Positions 21,901 through 33,763 of a DNA stretch of 64,000 bases are shown piece by piece. Origin of the DNA: Rhabdophis nuchalis (Eukaryota; Chordata; Lepidosauria; Squamata; Natricidae); contig CM077645.1 in the NCBI GenBank assembly GCA_039707465.1, positions 162,158,503-162,222,502 of the forward strand, read 5' to 3'. The notes under the pieces were generated by a model. The model was not told where the DNA came from and searched no databases. It was given only the letters and a program-made list of their open reading frames with translations. The position numbers and the translations under genes are program-made. How positions within the stretch are numbered: the stretch's first letter is position 1; every line of letters begins with the position of its first letter.

Positions 21901-23233
21901 GTAAGAAGGATTTAAAATGGGGCAAAATTAATTTAATAGCTACCTTGTTTTGCAATAGGAATTTTGTGCTCAATTTTATTCATAAATTGATAACTACTTA
22001 TAAAAGCAACAGTATGTTTCTTATGAGAAATGATCTTTCTAACTATGTTAGAACTAGTACTTAAGCAATATCCAGAATATCATATTTACAGTACATTTTT
22101 CCCCATTGCTAATTTATCTGCCATCCCTGCCCCCAAAATGTTAATTTTTTCATGGAGAGTAGAATAAGGAAACATCCAGAAGCAACTATATCCTTTCTCC
22201 TTAGTTTGATTTTCCACTTTATTGAGAAGGTGGGGGTAGGGGCAAGGAATGTGGGGAAAATATCTACTAGCTCTTTCTGAATACGATCTATAAAATATTT
22301 ACCATAAAATAATAAAATGCTTTAATTTGTTAGGAAATTGATTGGGTTTTTTTAAAGAAAAGATAATTGCTATCGGACAATTAAATGCCAACTATATCTA
22401 TTAACTCATATATGATATACCCCTGATGTAAAAATAGAATAGTTTGCAATTCACAGATTTCAAGATCAAAAATGGCATAGCATTATGCCCCTTTTTGAAC
22501 ACGAATCAAAGTTCCAACAGAAAGATGAACAAGAAGTGTATTGGGATGTCATTTTTATGGCAAATTAGCTTATTTTTCCATTAACTGTTTAATTCAACAA
22601 CCTGAATGGCAGTGCATTGAACGGTCATTGCATTTTGATATTCAGTAAAAAAAGAAATAAGAATATACATGGGGAAAAAACTCACATAAAGTAATACAGA
22701 TATACAGAGTTATGTATGCAATCTTAAATTCATTGGAATTTGTAGGAAAATGCTTTTAATACTGCCAATAAACTGTGATTAGATTTGAGTAATTATCATT
22801 CACTAAAGGATTTTAACAAAATTCTTTTTGTCCTATCCATTTTTTAATCAAAGCAATCACCTACCCTTTGACATATTGCCGCATTAAAAATCTATTTTAC
22901 TTTTCCAATATCCTGCAATAACAAGCCTAGCAGCTAACGATAGAAACTTAATCAATTTCTTATGTTACATTAATTCATATATATCAAGAAAAGAACAGAA
23001 TAGTTGTTTGATATTATGAGAAGCTGCCTGGTTATTTTTCCATTATCTTCCCCCCAAAAAATCCTTTTGATCAAAGGGAACATGATTCCTGGTAAATATA
23101 TGGGCACATGCTTTCTTGGCAATGCTAAGTGTGGAAAGAATGAGAAGATGATTATATGTAGCAATTTGCCAAGAACTCTACCAAAAAGTGTGGAAAAGTC
23201 AGCAATGTCAGCAGCATATAGTAGTATCTTCTC
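21901..23233. other. AT-rich sequence without recognised feature
   Basis: No repeats or coding similarity recognised apart from short shadow frames. Confidence 0.45.
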
Positions 23234-23628
23234 AGGGTACCGTCGGCCGGGCAATGCCGGTTGGTGGTGCCTAGGGGAAGAGCCTTCTCTGTGGCAGGCC
23301 CTGCCCTCTGGAACGACCTACCCCCCGATCTACGCACCATCGTGGACCTCCGCCTTTTCCGCCAGCGTCTTAAAACTTATTTATTTCATCAAGCCGGCCT
23401 AGCATAACCCCTGTTCTGACTTTTATAGGGATAATTGTATAGGGATAATTTTAAATTTTTAGAGTTTTATTAATTTTAGCACAGGGAATATTTAATTAGT
23501 TTTTAACAATTTTTGTATTTTTGTATTTTTGTATGCTTTTAATGATGCCTGTGCGCCGCCCTGGGTCCTTTTTTAGGAGAAGGGCGGGGTATAAATTTAA
23601 TAAAATAAATAAATAAATAAATAAATCT
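23234..23628 (+). mobile_element. 5'-truncated L2 LINE 3' end (subfamily B)
   Basis: Coding remnant of the ORF2 C-terminus (the frame matching AFSVAGPALWNDLPP and LRTIVDLRLFRQRLKTY) up to cggcctagcataa. It is followed by the subfamily B 3' UTR gccctgggtcctttttt...gagaagggcggggtataaa and an (AAAT)n tail at 23607-23628. Severe 5' truncation. Confidence 0.88.
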
Positions 23629-23858
23629 ATGCATTGTTTTCGCAATCAATTTTAGATGACCTGCTGAAATAATTTTAAAAGAACTCCATTTCACAGAAAT
23701 TTGATTTGTCTTATTAATCAATGAGATCAATCAACTACAGATCCAAGATGATCCTTCTAAAAATTCTCAGATTTTAAAGAAAACGTGTGTACTTGATATT
23801 AAGAAATATGTATTTGTGTGTGTGATTGCATGTGTGTGAGACAGAGATGTATACATGT

Positions 23859-24115
23859 CAGTTGTGGGTTGCAGGTGGTACTCCCCAGTATGGGCATACC
23901 AGAGCCTGCCCAGAGCACCGGGTACCATTCAGGTATGGTGCTCTGGAGGGCCCACCCACCCAAGCTCCTTACTGTGTTTTAAAACTTTTGGCGCTTCCAC
24001 GCATGCACATGCTACGTACAGTGCCTGCGTGACGCTCCACCACGTGCATCCATGTGGGCAATGCCAGGCCTGTTCCAACCGTACCAATTGGAACAGGATC
24101 CAGAACCCACCACTG
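23859..24115. mobile_element. hAT-like non-autonomous element
   Basis: Begins cagttgtgggttgcagg and ends ccagaacccaccactg, with inverted ends of the cagNGGTGGGTT type. Flanking 8-mers are atacatgt (23851-23858) and atacatat (24116-24123), 7/8. 257 bp, non-coding, GC-richer than its flanks. Confidence 0.85.
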
Positions 24116-24123
24116 ATACATAT

Positions 24124-25428
24124 GTGTATTTTTGAAAACTGAAGTAGGATCGTTAAAAAAAAGAGAGAGAGAGAGAAATTAATGCTATCCTAGCAGAACA
24201 GTGGCAAACCCTTGGTCTTCTGGACTCTATTCATATCAAAATAGAATGACTGGAACTCAGGGAAGACATTGAAAAAGAAAAATTAGGAGGTGTTTTTTTC
24301 TTCTAAATACTAACCCTTACAGATTTGGATGCTTGGGTTCACCTCTCCCAAACGCTCTGTTCCTAGTATTGTTCACACAATACAAACCATTTTTAAACCT
24401 GGACAATGAAATAGAAAAAAAGATATGAAATTCAAAATGAGTGGTATCTGAACAATCTTGCTCTTGGGTAGGGTGAGTCTCCTGTGCAAGGCCATATATG
24501 CTGCACAATTAAAAGGGAGCCAATATGTAATTAGTTGTTTTACTATTATAGTGCAACTTCTCAAGGATTATCATCAGATTGACTTTCCACCTCAAACAGC
24601 AAAATATCCTGGGTTCTCCATTTGTAGGGAATATGAATATCAAATGAGAGAGAACAGCCTGAAACTTTTAGGCATATATGAAGTTACAGACACTGCTAGA
24701 GGAATAGCATCGATTTATTTGGGTAAGATTCCTGTCGTGTCAGACAAACAAAGGTTTTCATTGTATTTCATATATTTTTCTTTATATTCTGTGAGAGGTA
24801 TAATCTTTCCAGTAGCAGTCTCCTGTCTGTCACGCAAATCATATGAAATGTTGTATGAGGAAAAGGTTTTTTTTTAAAAGCTTACAGATTGAGCTTGTGG
24901 AAATTTGGAATATCATACATATTCTTCAGTGTATTTGTAATTATGTATGTATTTTTGCTTAAGATCTCTGCATTTGTAGACTGGATTTGTACGTTCCTTT
25001 TTCCAGGTCATTCAATTTCCAGTAAGGGTATTTATGAGGAAATAACATTACCTCCTTGCAAAAGAAAAAGAAAGCCTTTCAATTATTACAATCCATTTTA
25101 TATATGCTACATCTTAAATATTCACTGAGATATAGCACTGTATTTTTATGAATAGCTAAAATATATGTCTCTACCTTGATGCTGATTGTGTTATTATGCT
25201 TTAGTAAAAGCCAAAAGAGAAAGCAAAACTATTACTAAATCCAAATTTAGGAGGTCTGTTGTTGTATATGGTAGAAAATATGGTGATTGGACAATTTAAA
25301 TGCAGTGGGTAGAATTTAGCTGCTGTCCTAGCACTCCAGTAAGAGCATATGGTCTGGGAAAGACCTTCTCTAATAAATCATTTCCAGAAAACTATAGTTT
25401 GGGATGTTCAAGAAAAGCATATAGAGAT
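24124..25428. other. AT-rich sequence without recognised feature
   Basis: A 139-codon plus-strand frame at 24458-24877 has no recognisable motif or signal and resembles a chance frame. Confidence 0.4.
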
Positions 25429-25749
25429 CAAGAGTATCCAACCTTGGCAACTTTAAGACTTAAACGGCCCTGGGTCCGTTTGGAGAAGGGCGGGGTATAA
25501 ATTTAATTTAATTTAATTTAATTTAATTAATTTAAAGTTAAGTTTTAGAGCTGTTTTAAAATGAACTGCATGCGTGTGGAGTGAAGCACACACTCAGCAA
25601 ACTGGTTGTTACACTAATAGAATCTCACCTCTGCTCAGCCAGCATAACCGGCTGGCAAATTCTAGAATTCCCCAGCCAGCATAGGTAACTGGTAAATTAT
25701 GGGAGTTGAAGTCCACAAGTCTTGAAATTGCCAAGGTTGAACACTCCTT
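25429..25749. mobile_element. Foldback hAT-like element interrupted by an L2 3' end
   Basis: The left arm caagagtatccaaccttggcaactttaagactt and the right arm aagtcttgaaattgccaaggttgaacactcctt are inverted copies. The central ggagttgaagtccaca and gaattccccagccagca blocks match the foldback at 61587-61717. An L2 3'-end fragment follows the left arm, and further non-arm DNA fills out to about 25640. Flanking 8-mers match poorly. Confidence 0.65.
25466..25535 (+). mobile_element. L2 subfamily B extreme 3' end
   Basis: cggccctgggtccgtttggagaagggcggggtataaat followed by a (TTTAA)n tail. Only the terminal 3' UTR was copied. Confidence 0.8.
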
Positions 25750-26059
25750 ATGTAAATCATCAGGAGTAAAATACAAAATTACAGAATAAAAAAAAAGAAT
25801 TAACTAAAATCACTATGCCAATTTTTTCATTAGCAAACGGAGTACACATTCCCATCTTTCTTTCTTTTTTAAAATATTTTATTTTATTTTATTTTATTAA
25901 ATTTATACCCCGCCCTTCTCCTAAAAAGGACCCAGGGGGCGCACAGGCATCATTAAAAAACATATACAGTACAAAAATCCAAAATTTTAAAAACTAATTA
26001 AATAATTCCCTGTGCTAAAATACTAACGCTCTAAAATTTAAAATTATCCCTATAAAATC

Positions 26060-28905
26060 AGAAACGGGGTTATGCTAGGCCGGCTTGTTGGAATAAGTAA
26101 GTTTTAAGACGTTGGCGGAAAAGACGGAGGTCCACGATGGTGCGTAGATCGGGGGGAAGGTCATTCTAGAGGGCAGGGCCCGCCACAGAGAAGGCTCTTC
26201 CCCTGGGCACCGCCAACCGGCATTGCCCGGCCGACGGTACCCTGAGAAGGCCCTCTCTGTGGGAGCGGATCGGTCAAAGGGATGTATGGGGCAAGAGGCA
26301 GTCGCGGATATAGCTAGGCCCCGAGCCATGGAGCGCTTTGAAGATGGTCGCCAGAACCTTGAAGCGCACCCGAAAGGCCACAGGTAGCCAATGCAGCTCG
26401 CACAGGAGAGGTGTTATGTGGGCCTGCCTTGTGGCACCCATAATTACCTGCGCGGCCGCATTCTGGACTAGCTGTAACCTTCGAGTGCACCTCAAGGGGA
26501 GCCCCATGTAGAGAGCATTACAGTAGTCCAGCCGAGATGTCACCAATGCCTGAGTGACTGTGCAAAGAGCTCCCCGGTCCAGTAAGGGGCGCAACTGGTG
26601 TATCAAGCGTACCTGATAAAACGCCCCCCTGGCCACGGCCGACACATGGTCCTCCATGGTCAGCCGGGAATCCAGGAGGACACCCAAGTTGCGCGCCCTC
26701 TCCACGGAGGCTAGTTGGACGCCCCCAATAGCCAGTGTTGGATTAATCTGGCTGTACCGGGGTGCTGGAAACCACAGCCACTCGGTCTTGGACGGGTTGA
26801 GTCTGAGTTTGTTGCTACCCATCCAGCCCTGGGACAGCACCTCGACAGCATCGTTGGGGTGGTTTGGGGTGGATATGTACAGCTGAGTATCGTCAGCGTA
26901 CAGATGGTATTCCACCCCAAAACCATGGATGATCTCACCCAGCAGCTTCATATAGGTGTTGAACAGAAGTGGCAAGAGGACCGACCCTTGCGGAACCCCA
27001 CATGTGAGGGACCTCGGGGTCGACCTCTGCCCTCCTGCCAACACCCATTGTGACCGACCAGAGAGGTTGGACGAGAACCATCGCAAAATGGTGCCTCCCA
27101 GCCCCAACCCCCCCAGTCGGTGCAATAAGATACCATGGTCGATGGTATCGAAAGCCACTGAGAGGTCTAATAGGACTAGGATAGCGGAGCAACCTCTATC
27201 CTGAGCCCTCCAGAGATCATCCACCAACGCGACCAATGCCGTCTCAGTACTGTGACCTGGCCAGAAGCCGGACTGGCGCGGGACTAGATAATCAACTTCC
27301 TCCAGGTGTCGAGGAAACTGTTGGGCCACCACACTCTCAACAACCTTCGCTAAAAAAGGAAGGTTGGAGACTGGACGATAGTTTTCTAATAATGCTGGGT
27401 CCAGGGACGGCTTCTTGAGGAGGGGCCTCACTACCGCCTCTTTCAAGACGGCAGGCAAGGACCCCTCACTCAAAGATGCATTGACAATGCCCTGGAGCCA
27501 GCCTCGTGTCACCTCCCAGGATGCCAGTACAAGCCAGGAGGGGCACGGGTCCACTAAACATGTGATAGCCCTAAGGTTCCTCAACCACCTGTCCATATCC
27601 TCGGTAGCAACAAAGTCAAACTCCTCCCAAGATGTTGTCACAAGACCGGCATTGGACAGGTCGACTGGGCCACTTTCAGTGGAGGGCAACTCGTTCCGAA
27701 TCTGAGTGATTTTGTCCTGCAGATAAGCTCCAAATTCCTCTGCTCACCCTTGCAAAGGGGCTTCCCGCGGCCTCTGATGAAGGAGGGAGCGGGTCACCCC
27801 AAACAGGGCGGCAGGGCGGTTATCTGCGGACGCGATCAGGGTGGCACAATACTCCCGTTTGGCCACTCTTATCACCACTAAGTAAGCCCTAATATGGTCT
27901 CTCACTAGTGTTCGGTCAGCTTCAAATCGAGAAGATCTCCACCTACTCTCTAGGCGTCACTTGCGGCGTTTCATCTCCCGCAGCCCCTCGGTAAACCAGG
28001 GGGCCTGGGTGAGTCGACGCCGCGTGAGAGGCCGCAAGGTCGCAACTCGGTCCAAGGACCCCGTGGCTGCACTATACCATGCGGCCACTAGGTCCTCAGT
28101 CGAGTCGCAGGGCAAGGACACAGCTATTGGCCCAAGCTCCCTCTGGAACCCTTCTGGGTCCATCAGGCGCCTGGGGGGGAACCACCTAGGTGTATCTGGT
28201 TCTGCCTCCCCGCGGTGGGGTGTGACGGTTGGGAAGTCAATCCGAAGGAGAGAGTGATCTGTCCATGACAAGGGTAAGATGGCTATGTCCCCTGTTCCAA
28301 GATCACTTCTCCACTGTCCAGAGACAAAAATCAGATCCAGTGTGTGTCCTCCCTCGTGAGTGGGGCCCTGAACTAATTGGGTCAGGTCCATAGCCGTCAT
28401 GGAAGCCATGAACTCCCGAGTCGCCTCGGATGTTTCGCCTGCCGATGGCAAGTTAAAGTCCCCCATGACCATAAGTCTGGGGGTCTCCACCGCCATCTCG
28501 GCGATCACCTCAAGCAACTCGGGCAAGGCTGCTGTTACATAGTGGGGAGCCAGGTATACAAGCAGCAGGCCCAACTGCCTCCCTAGGCCCCACTTCACGT
28601 AGAGGGATTCAACACCGGTCGTCCGAGGAACAGTGGTCTCCCTCGGCACAAGATCTTCCTTAACAATAACCGCCACCCCCCACTCCTACACAGGGCCCGG
28701 GGCTGATGAAATGCACGGTAGCCCGGTGGGCACATATCCACGAAGGGTGCACCACCCTCGGAGCCCAACCAGGTTTCCGTGATTCCCACCAGGTCCGGGT
28801 CCCCCTCTGACACTAGGTCATAAATGAGGGGGGCTTTGTTCACCACGGACCTGGCATTACAAAACATCAGCCGGGGCCCCCGGTGCTGTGATCCTTGACT
28901 TCCTA
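26060..28905 (-). pseudogene. L2 ORF2: endonuclease and reverse transcriptase, broken by frameshifts and stops
   Basis: The N-terminal part has FCNARSVVNKA, LVGITETWLG and PGYRAFHQPR, then a frameshift near 28675. The next frame carries GLLLVYLAPHY, VMGDFNLPS and TDHSLLRIDF. Stops at 27957 (after MKRRK) and about 27746 (GRAEEF becomes G*AEEF) are TGA where the sister copy has Arg, consistent with CpG decay. The RT follows in the same frame: NYRPVSNLPFLAKV, DLSVAFDTIDH, CGVPQGSVLLPLLF, LYADDTQLY (codons about 26884-26910), a short deletion at VEVLSQGWMGSN, SRLDYCNALYMGLP and LHWLPVAFRVRFK. Another frameshift near 26330 precedes the C-terminal AFSVAGPALWND-like region. Not translatable as one protein. 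Confidence 0.9.
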
Positions 28906-28934
28906 GCCCGTGAATGGAGCACAGGGGGCTGGGA

Positions 28935-29063
28935 CAATGAATGAATGAATGAATGAATGAATGATTTAATTTATAGACCGCTCCTCTCCCCGTAGGGACT
29001 TGGAGCGGTGCACAGGGAAAACTAAAACCACAATACAATAAATATACAAATACAATTAAAAAC
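28935..29063 (-). mobile_element. Short L2 subfamily A 3' end within the leader of the subfamily B LINE
   Basis: (ATGA)n at 28935-28965, then taatttatagaccgctcctc, cggagcggtgcacaggg in form, and an A-rich stretch to about 29063. This is the subfamily A 3' UTR and tail in the same minus orientation. Either a tiny insertion or a chimeric leader. Confidence 0.7.
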
Positions 29064-29219
29064 AAATTAAATCTGAGTGACCTCTCGTAACCAACGGCCA
29101 CGTTCTCCCGGCCCATGATGGACATCCTGTCTCCTGCCACCTCTGCCCCTCCCCCAAACCGAACGGATGGAAATGCCCTCTGTAGGAATGACCCCCATAT
29201 ATGACAGCAACACAATTAT

Positions 29220-30141
29220 TTCTTTATTTAGATTGATTGGGTTGGGGTGGTTTCAGTTTTGGGGAAAAATAAGGTAAAATACGTGGCTTCCTAAAGCTTA
29301 CTACACCTACTTTAATTTATATTTCATATTTTTTTTTTTAAAAAAAATGGCCTTTCAATGCTCTGGTATCTTCAGAAAAAGACTTTAAGGCTTACTGACA
29401 ATGAGTTAACCACACTTGGCCTAGATCAAAACATCTTTAGAATGCATAAGGATATCAGCTGGATTCCTACTTCAGATCAAACTGTAGCATTTCTCTCATG
29501 AATGAATCATATGTGTTTTGGGCAAAACAGTCTTTCGTTGACATCAAAGAGCAAATTTTCTGCAGATATTTAGCATCAAAATCGTAGCAGCAAATTTTAG
29601 AGTGAAACAAATTATTGCTCTGGATAGGAGGATTTGCCTACATACAAATACTTGGCCTTTTTATAGAAGTAAAGATCATAGTATCCTTCTGTTGATATTA
29701 CATGAATAGCCAATTAATTCTACTATTGTTGGGAGCAACCTTATACAAAATGTTTACTTACGCCAGAAACATTTTTTTTAACTTTCATTATTATTGCACT
29801 CTCCTTTCGTCCTTTGTGTGGGCAGCTGAATTCTTGCTAGATTTTCTTACTCTAAAAATAGCCTCATGAAAGTTAGTGTTCTATCTCATGCCTTAGTAGA
29901 AATGTCATGAGAAATGTCATCACAATAACTGGGTGCTAAAATTCATAATAAGCCTGGGATCACAGAACTGAATCCATAAGTTTAGACCTGAGAATTAGGT
30001 CTTTTTGTGGTTGAGTCTGAGTTATGCTAATGTAATATTTAGCATGACTAGAGTAATCAAGGCTGTTCATACCAAAATATTATGTTAATTTTAGATTTTA
30101 TTTTCCATAGATCACCCCATTGACTGAACTACCAGTATGTA
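29220..30141. other. AT-rich sequence without recognised feature
   Basis: No repeat or coding signal recognised; a poly-T/poly-A stretch lies near 29330. Confidence 0.45.
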
Positions 30142-30495
30142 CAATAATACAATACAATAGCAGAGTCGGAAGGTACCTTGGAGGTCTTCTAGTCCAACCT
30201 CTGTCCAGGCAGGAAACCCTATATCACTTCAGACAGATGGCTATCCAACATCTTCTTAAAGACGTCCAGCGTTAGGGCATTCACAACTTCTGGAGGCAAG
30301 CTGTTCCACTGATTAATTGTTCTAACTGTCAGGAAATTTCTCCTCCGTTCTAAGTTGCTTCTCTCCTTGATTAGTTTCCACCCATTGCTTCTTGTTCTGC
30401 CCTCAGGTGCTTTGGAGAATAGTTTGACTCACTCTTCTTTGTGGCAACCCCTGTGATATTGGAACACTGCTACTATGTCTCCCCTAGTCCCATAT
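30142..30495 (-). mobile_element. 5'-truncated CR1 LINE 3' end
   Basis: aatacaatacaatagcagag then tcttctagtccaacctctg and ggcattcacaacttctgg. These match the CR1 3' end at 4783-5140 base for base over long stretches. It keeps only the last ORF2 codons and the 3' UTR. Confidence 0.9.
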
Positions 30496-30799
30496 GCTAA
30501 TAACTGAAATATCATCTTTCATAGAAAAGCAATGAGTTCCAATAATGACCCTTGAAGCAACTTTTGATGGGTTATAAAAACCAGGTGTTACGGCATTACA
30601 GGCTTTTATAGCTTTGAACTCTCAGGAAATTTGAAATCCCTGAGAAGAGAAAAAAGTTTTCATAGATCAAAGGAAGAAACCAAACAAGGGAGCCAACAAA
30701 TAATTAAAAATTAAGCCTTGTTTCCACACTACAATTTTTAATTATTTGTTTAATCTTACCTTTACTAATTTTTTTATAAATAACTCTAGGTGGGAAACT
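30496..30799. other. Sequence without recognised feature
   Basis: AT-rich; aacaaataattaaaaatta near 30690 is partly complementary to taattttaattatttg near 30735, a weak hairpin. Confidence 0.4.
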
Positions 30800-30962
30800 T
30801 AATACTTTTTCTTCCTACTATTTTCTGCACTACAACTATCCTCTAAGTTGAGTTAGGATGAGAGAGAATGACTGGCTCAGGTGCCTTTCATGCCTAAAGT
30901 GGGACTAGAACACGCAGTCCCTTGGCCTCTAGCCTGGTGCTCTAACCACTAGACCAAAGTCT
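30800..30962 (-). mobile_element. tRNA-derived (MIR-like) SINE
   Basis: On the minus strand the 5' end reads tttggtctagtggttagagc (A box), then gcctagaggcc-like spacer and the B box gttctagtccc (complement at 30901-30911). The body (actggctcag, gagagagaatgac) follows. A pol III promoter remnant; no coding capacity. Confidence 0.75.
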
Positions 30963-31447
30963 ACTTCATCACTTTTCTCCCTTGCATTCTATATGGTGAA
31001 GAATTGTGTTTGATTTGGGGAGAAGTGAAATGGAAATTTGGATGAAATTATTCTGCACATTCAAGAGATACTTGGCCACATCAAAGTAGATGTGGATGTT
31101 GCACACATATAACACCAAGAAACATATCCAAAGAAAACATTGGGTTAAGTTTGATTTCCACGTGTTGTAGCATAAGTACGTTCACACAATCATTCAATAT
31201 CATCACACGGCCAATGTAAGAGTATTCAGAGGGAAATTGGGAGCATGGAATGCCTTATGTTACTTAGCTGCCTCCAAGAACAATGATCTGGAAAAAGTTC
31301 ATGTCAAGATTTAGGCTCTAAGCAGTCCTGACCAATGATTTCCTTTTCAGAAGGAACCAGAAAAACAAGACCCCATTGAAATTGTCAATGGATTTTTTCA
31401 CATTGCTTGCAGCATATAATTTGGAAGACAAAGTATGTTTTATTTTT
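30963..31447. other. Sequence without recognised feature
   Basis: No repeat or coding signal recognised. Confidence 0.4.
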
Positions 31448-31452
31448 CAATG

Positions 31453-31747
31453 TGTTATGTTCTCTGCCCACGCACAGGCAGTCAGTCTGGAGAACCAAGG
31501 CTGACCCAGAGGTTTGTGAAACTCTGTAACAGCCAGTTGCGTCTGATTGGCCGAGACGCGGCTGGCCCGACCAGACTTTCTGTCTGGCCCTTGTGTTCCC
31601 GCTTTTAGAGAATCCTATAAAAGGCTATCGTAGTTGTTAAGTTCCAATTGCAATGATCTAACGATGTTCCTGTATATAGTTCTGCTGTTTGCAATAAACC
31701 TTTTTATGACTAAGCCTGACTCGGACTAAATGCCTCGAAACTTAACA
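31453..31747 (+). mobile_element. Solo LTR (295 bp) with 5-bp target duplication
   Basis: Begins tgttatgttctctgcc and ends cctcgaaacttaaca (TG...CA). Flanked by caatg at 31448-31452 and 31748-31752 (5/5). It contains a TATA box tataaaagg (31616-31624) and polyadenylation signal aataaa (31693-31698) about 50 bp from the 3' end. GC-richer than its flanks. No internal genes remain; the 5-bp duplication fits an ERV or Gypsy-type integrase but does not decide between them. Confidence 0.9.
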
Positions 31748-31752
31748 CAATG

Positions 31753-32324
31753 TATCTGCTTTTATGTACTAGATGATCATACCACTGAATTCCATTTTTA
31801 GCCATGCTGCTTAATATCAATATGAAGCCACTTGACAAATTGCTTAGGCGGTGTTGGATTAAGGATTATTATTTTGTTTATTGTACTCCATTTTGTTTAC
31901 CCTGTTGTTGAATTAGATGTGGTTGTCAGGCCAAAAAAGAAGATAAGTCCTAATGAAACATAGTTTTTGCATTGGTGGATCTAGGATTTAAAAAAATCTT
32001 AACTGATTTATTTTAATTTATTTTTGCCACTGAAGCTCAATATTCCAAATGAATGAATGAATTCAATGTATTGAGAGAATGAACTTTTGACTAGCTTTTC
32101 TCACCAAAGAAAATCATTTGTGGTTTGCTAGTGGTTTATACCAGCCATTATCTATTTATATTAACATCAATTAATATAGCCTTCCATTTGAAGTTGCCCT
32201 TGAGGATGACATACTGAATACAGATAGCATGAACACATAATTGTGTATACTAAATAATATTCATTTTGCATTTTAACATATTAAATGTTCAAGGCTTCAG
32301 ATTGGAAGGATCTTATAACTTCCA
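31753..32324. other. AT-rich sequence without recognised feature
   Basis: No repeat or coding signal recognised. Confidence 0.4.
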
Positions 32325-32460
32325 TCTTATTATATCCTGCCTACCATGCAGGAATTCAAGGGGGGATGGATGAAGATTGGTCCAATGTCACCTAGTGAGC
32401 CAGTATGGCAGAGGATGAATTAGAACCAGATCTCCCCAGAGCCAGTCAAACACTAATAAA
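32325..32460 (-). mobile_element. Diverged MIR-like SINE remnant
   Basis: tatatcctgcc, ggtccaatgtcacctagtgagcc and the B-box complement gaattagaacc resemble the SINE copies at 45735-45875 and 58985-59206. The tRNA A-box end is decayed. Confidence 0.55.
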
Positions 32461-33741
32461 TGTATTGCATAACTCACTTGTTGATGTGAAGGCAATCAAA
32501 GCAATCCTGAAATTGCGCAATATTAAAGAATACCCTGCCTTCAGATGCTCCTCTAGTCCCATCATTTCTATGTCAGCATAAGAACAAGTTCCACACCACC
32601 CTCTGGATCTTCCTTAATGCAATTTAATGGTACTAGTTTCAGTTATAATATGTAGCTATTTATTATCTATATCCCACAATTTCTGCCCATACGTCACTCA
32701 TTGTTCATTTTTCAAATGTTGACAACTGTTGTTTTATTGATTGCATCCTGCCCTATATTTGGCTGATACACTAAGATGCAAATTGAATTAAAAATAATGA
32801 AAATACATATGATCTCATAGTAACAAGCATGGAGAATGTTTTTTTTATTACACTCTGCATGGGAAACCACAGCAAAACATGTGTTTTAGCACATGGAATA
32901 AAACTACTGTCCCTATTTATTCATACCCATTTCCTGTGTTTATGTCATGTTTATACTTATACCTGTTATCTTGTGCATGTTTGACAAACTAAACAAACAA
33001 ACAAACAGCCTCCATATGGATGTAAAAATACATCTTGTGCTCCTCAGTTCTACCAATTGTCAAAACCTTTGCTTTAACTTACTATAAAACTCTTATCCGA
33101 TGCAATGCTGAGGTCTTCTTATCCAACTCTCTGCCTTCATCTTCATCTGTAGCCAGAGAAAACTGGCCACTGTGAATATTTACACTGGGACCTAAAGTAG
33201 GCCTGACAACCTCTCAAAGACAGCCTAGGAAGAAAAGGTTATACATGATGTTCTTTCCTCCTTAGCAAGAGACCTCTGGCCCATGGCATTGTCTCAGGGC
33301 ATTTTCAAATTCATGATAATTCTCTCTCCCAGAAGCAGACACTATGATTCTCTGGAGGTCTCATCTATAAAATAGCAGAGGTTTATGTACTACATCTGTC
33401 TCCTACCTAATCAGCAGCTGGCTACACTAACTGGGCATTGGGGAATTTATTCCTATCACATTTGGAAGGCATTGGGTTAAGGCTGCCATCATCTTCCAGA
33501 GCTTCCATTGAATTGTTCATTAGCATTCCTCCCCCTTCTAACACTGAATATTTTGGATAATTAAAAGAAAAAAAGAAGAGTGGGGATTCAAAACATTCAT
33601 GCTACTCAGGAACTTATATTCTGCTTCAGGTATATCTAATTTTATTCATGCACATCTGAAGACATTGACACCATACATTCATCCCTTCATAAAGCTATTG
33701 AATCCAAAATTTTGATATCCTCTTTGAAATCAAACACAGTC
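32461..33741. other. Sequence without recognised feature
   Basis: No repeat family or coding similarity recognised; possibly unique intergenic DNA. Confidence 0.45.
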
Positions 33742-33763
33742 TTCCTCCCTCCCTCCCTCCCTC
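33742..33763. repeat. (CCCT)n microsatellite
   Basis: cctccctccctccctccctcc tract. Confidence 0.95.

Larger units (their letters stand above)
25866..29217 (-). mobile_element. Nearly full-length L2-clade LINE (subfamily B)
   Basis: On the minus strand the copy runs from a leader near 29217 (catatatgggggtcattc) through endonuclease and RT to the 3' UTR (ccctgggtcctttttaggag, gggcggggtataaat) and an (AAAAT)n tail at about 25866-25900. This is about 3.35 kb, close to complete for a single-ORF L2. A 130-bp piece of the other L2 subfamily lies in the leader at 28935-29063. No clear target duplication is visible. Confidence 0.9.

Noticed and set aside
24458..24877. 139-codon frame considered as a small host gene
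   Set aside because: No motif, no conserved composition, several hydrophobic runs typical of AT-rich noise; no promoter or splice support.
30901..30960. tRNA-like A and B boxes considered as a tRNA gene
   Set aside because: The sequence cannot form a full cloverleaf and continues into a SINE body shared with other copies.
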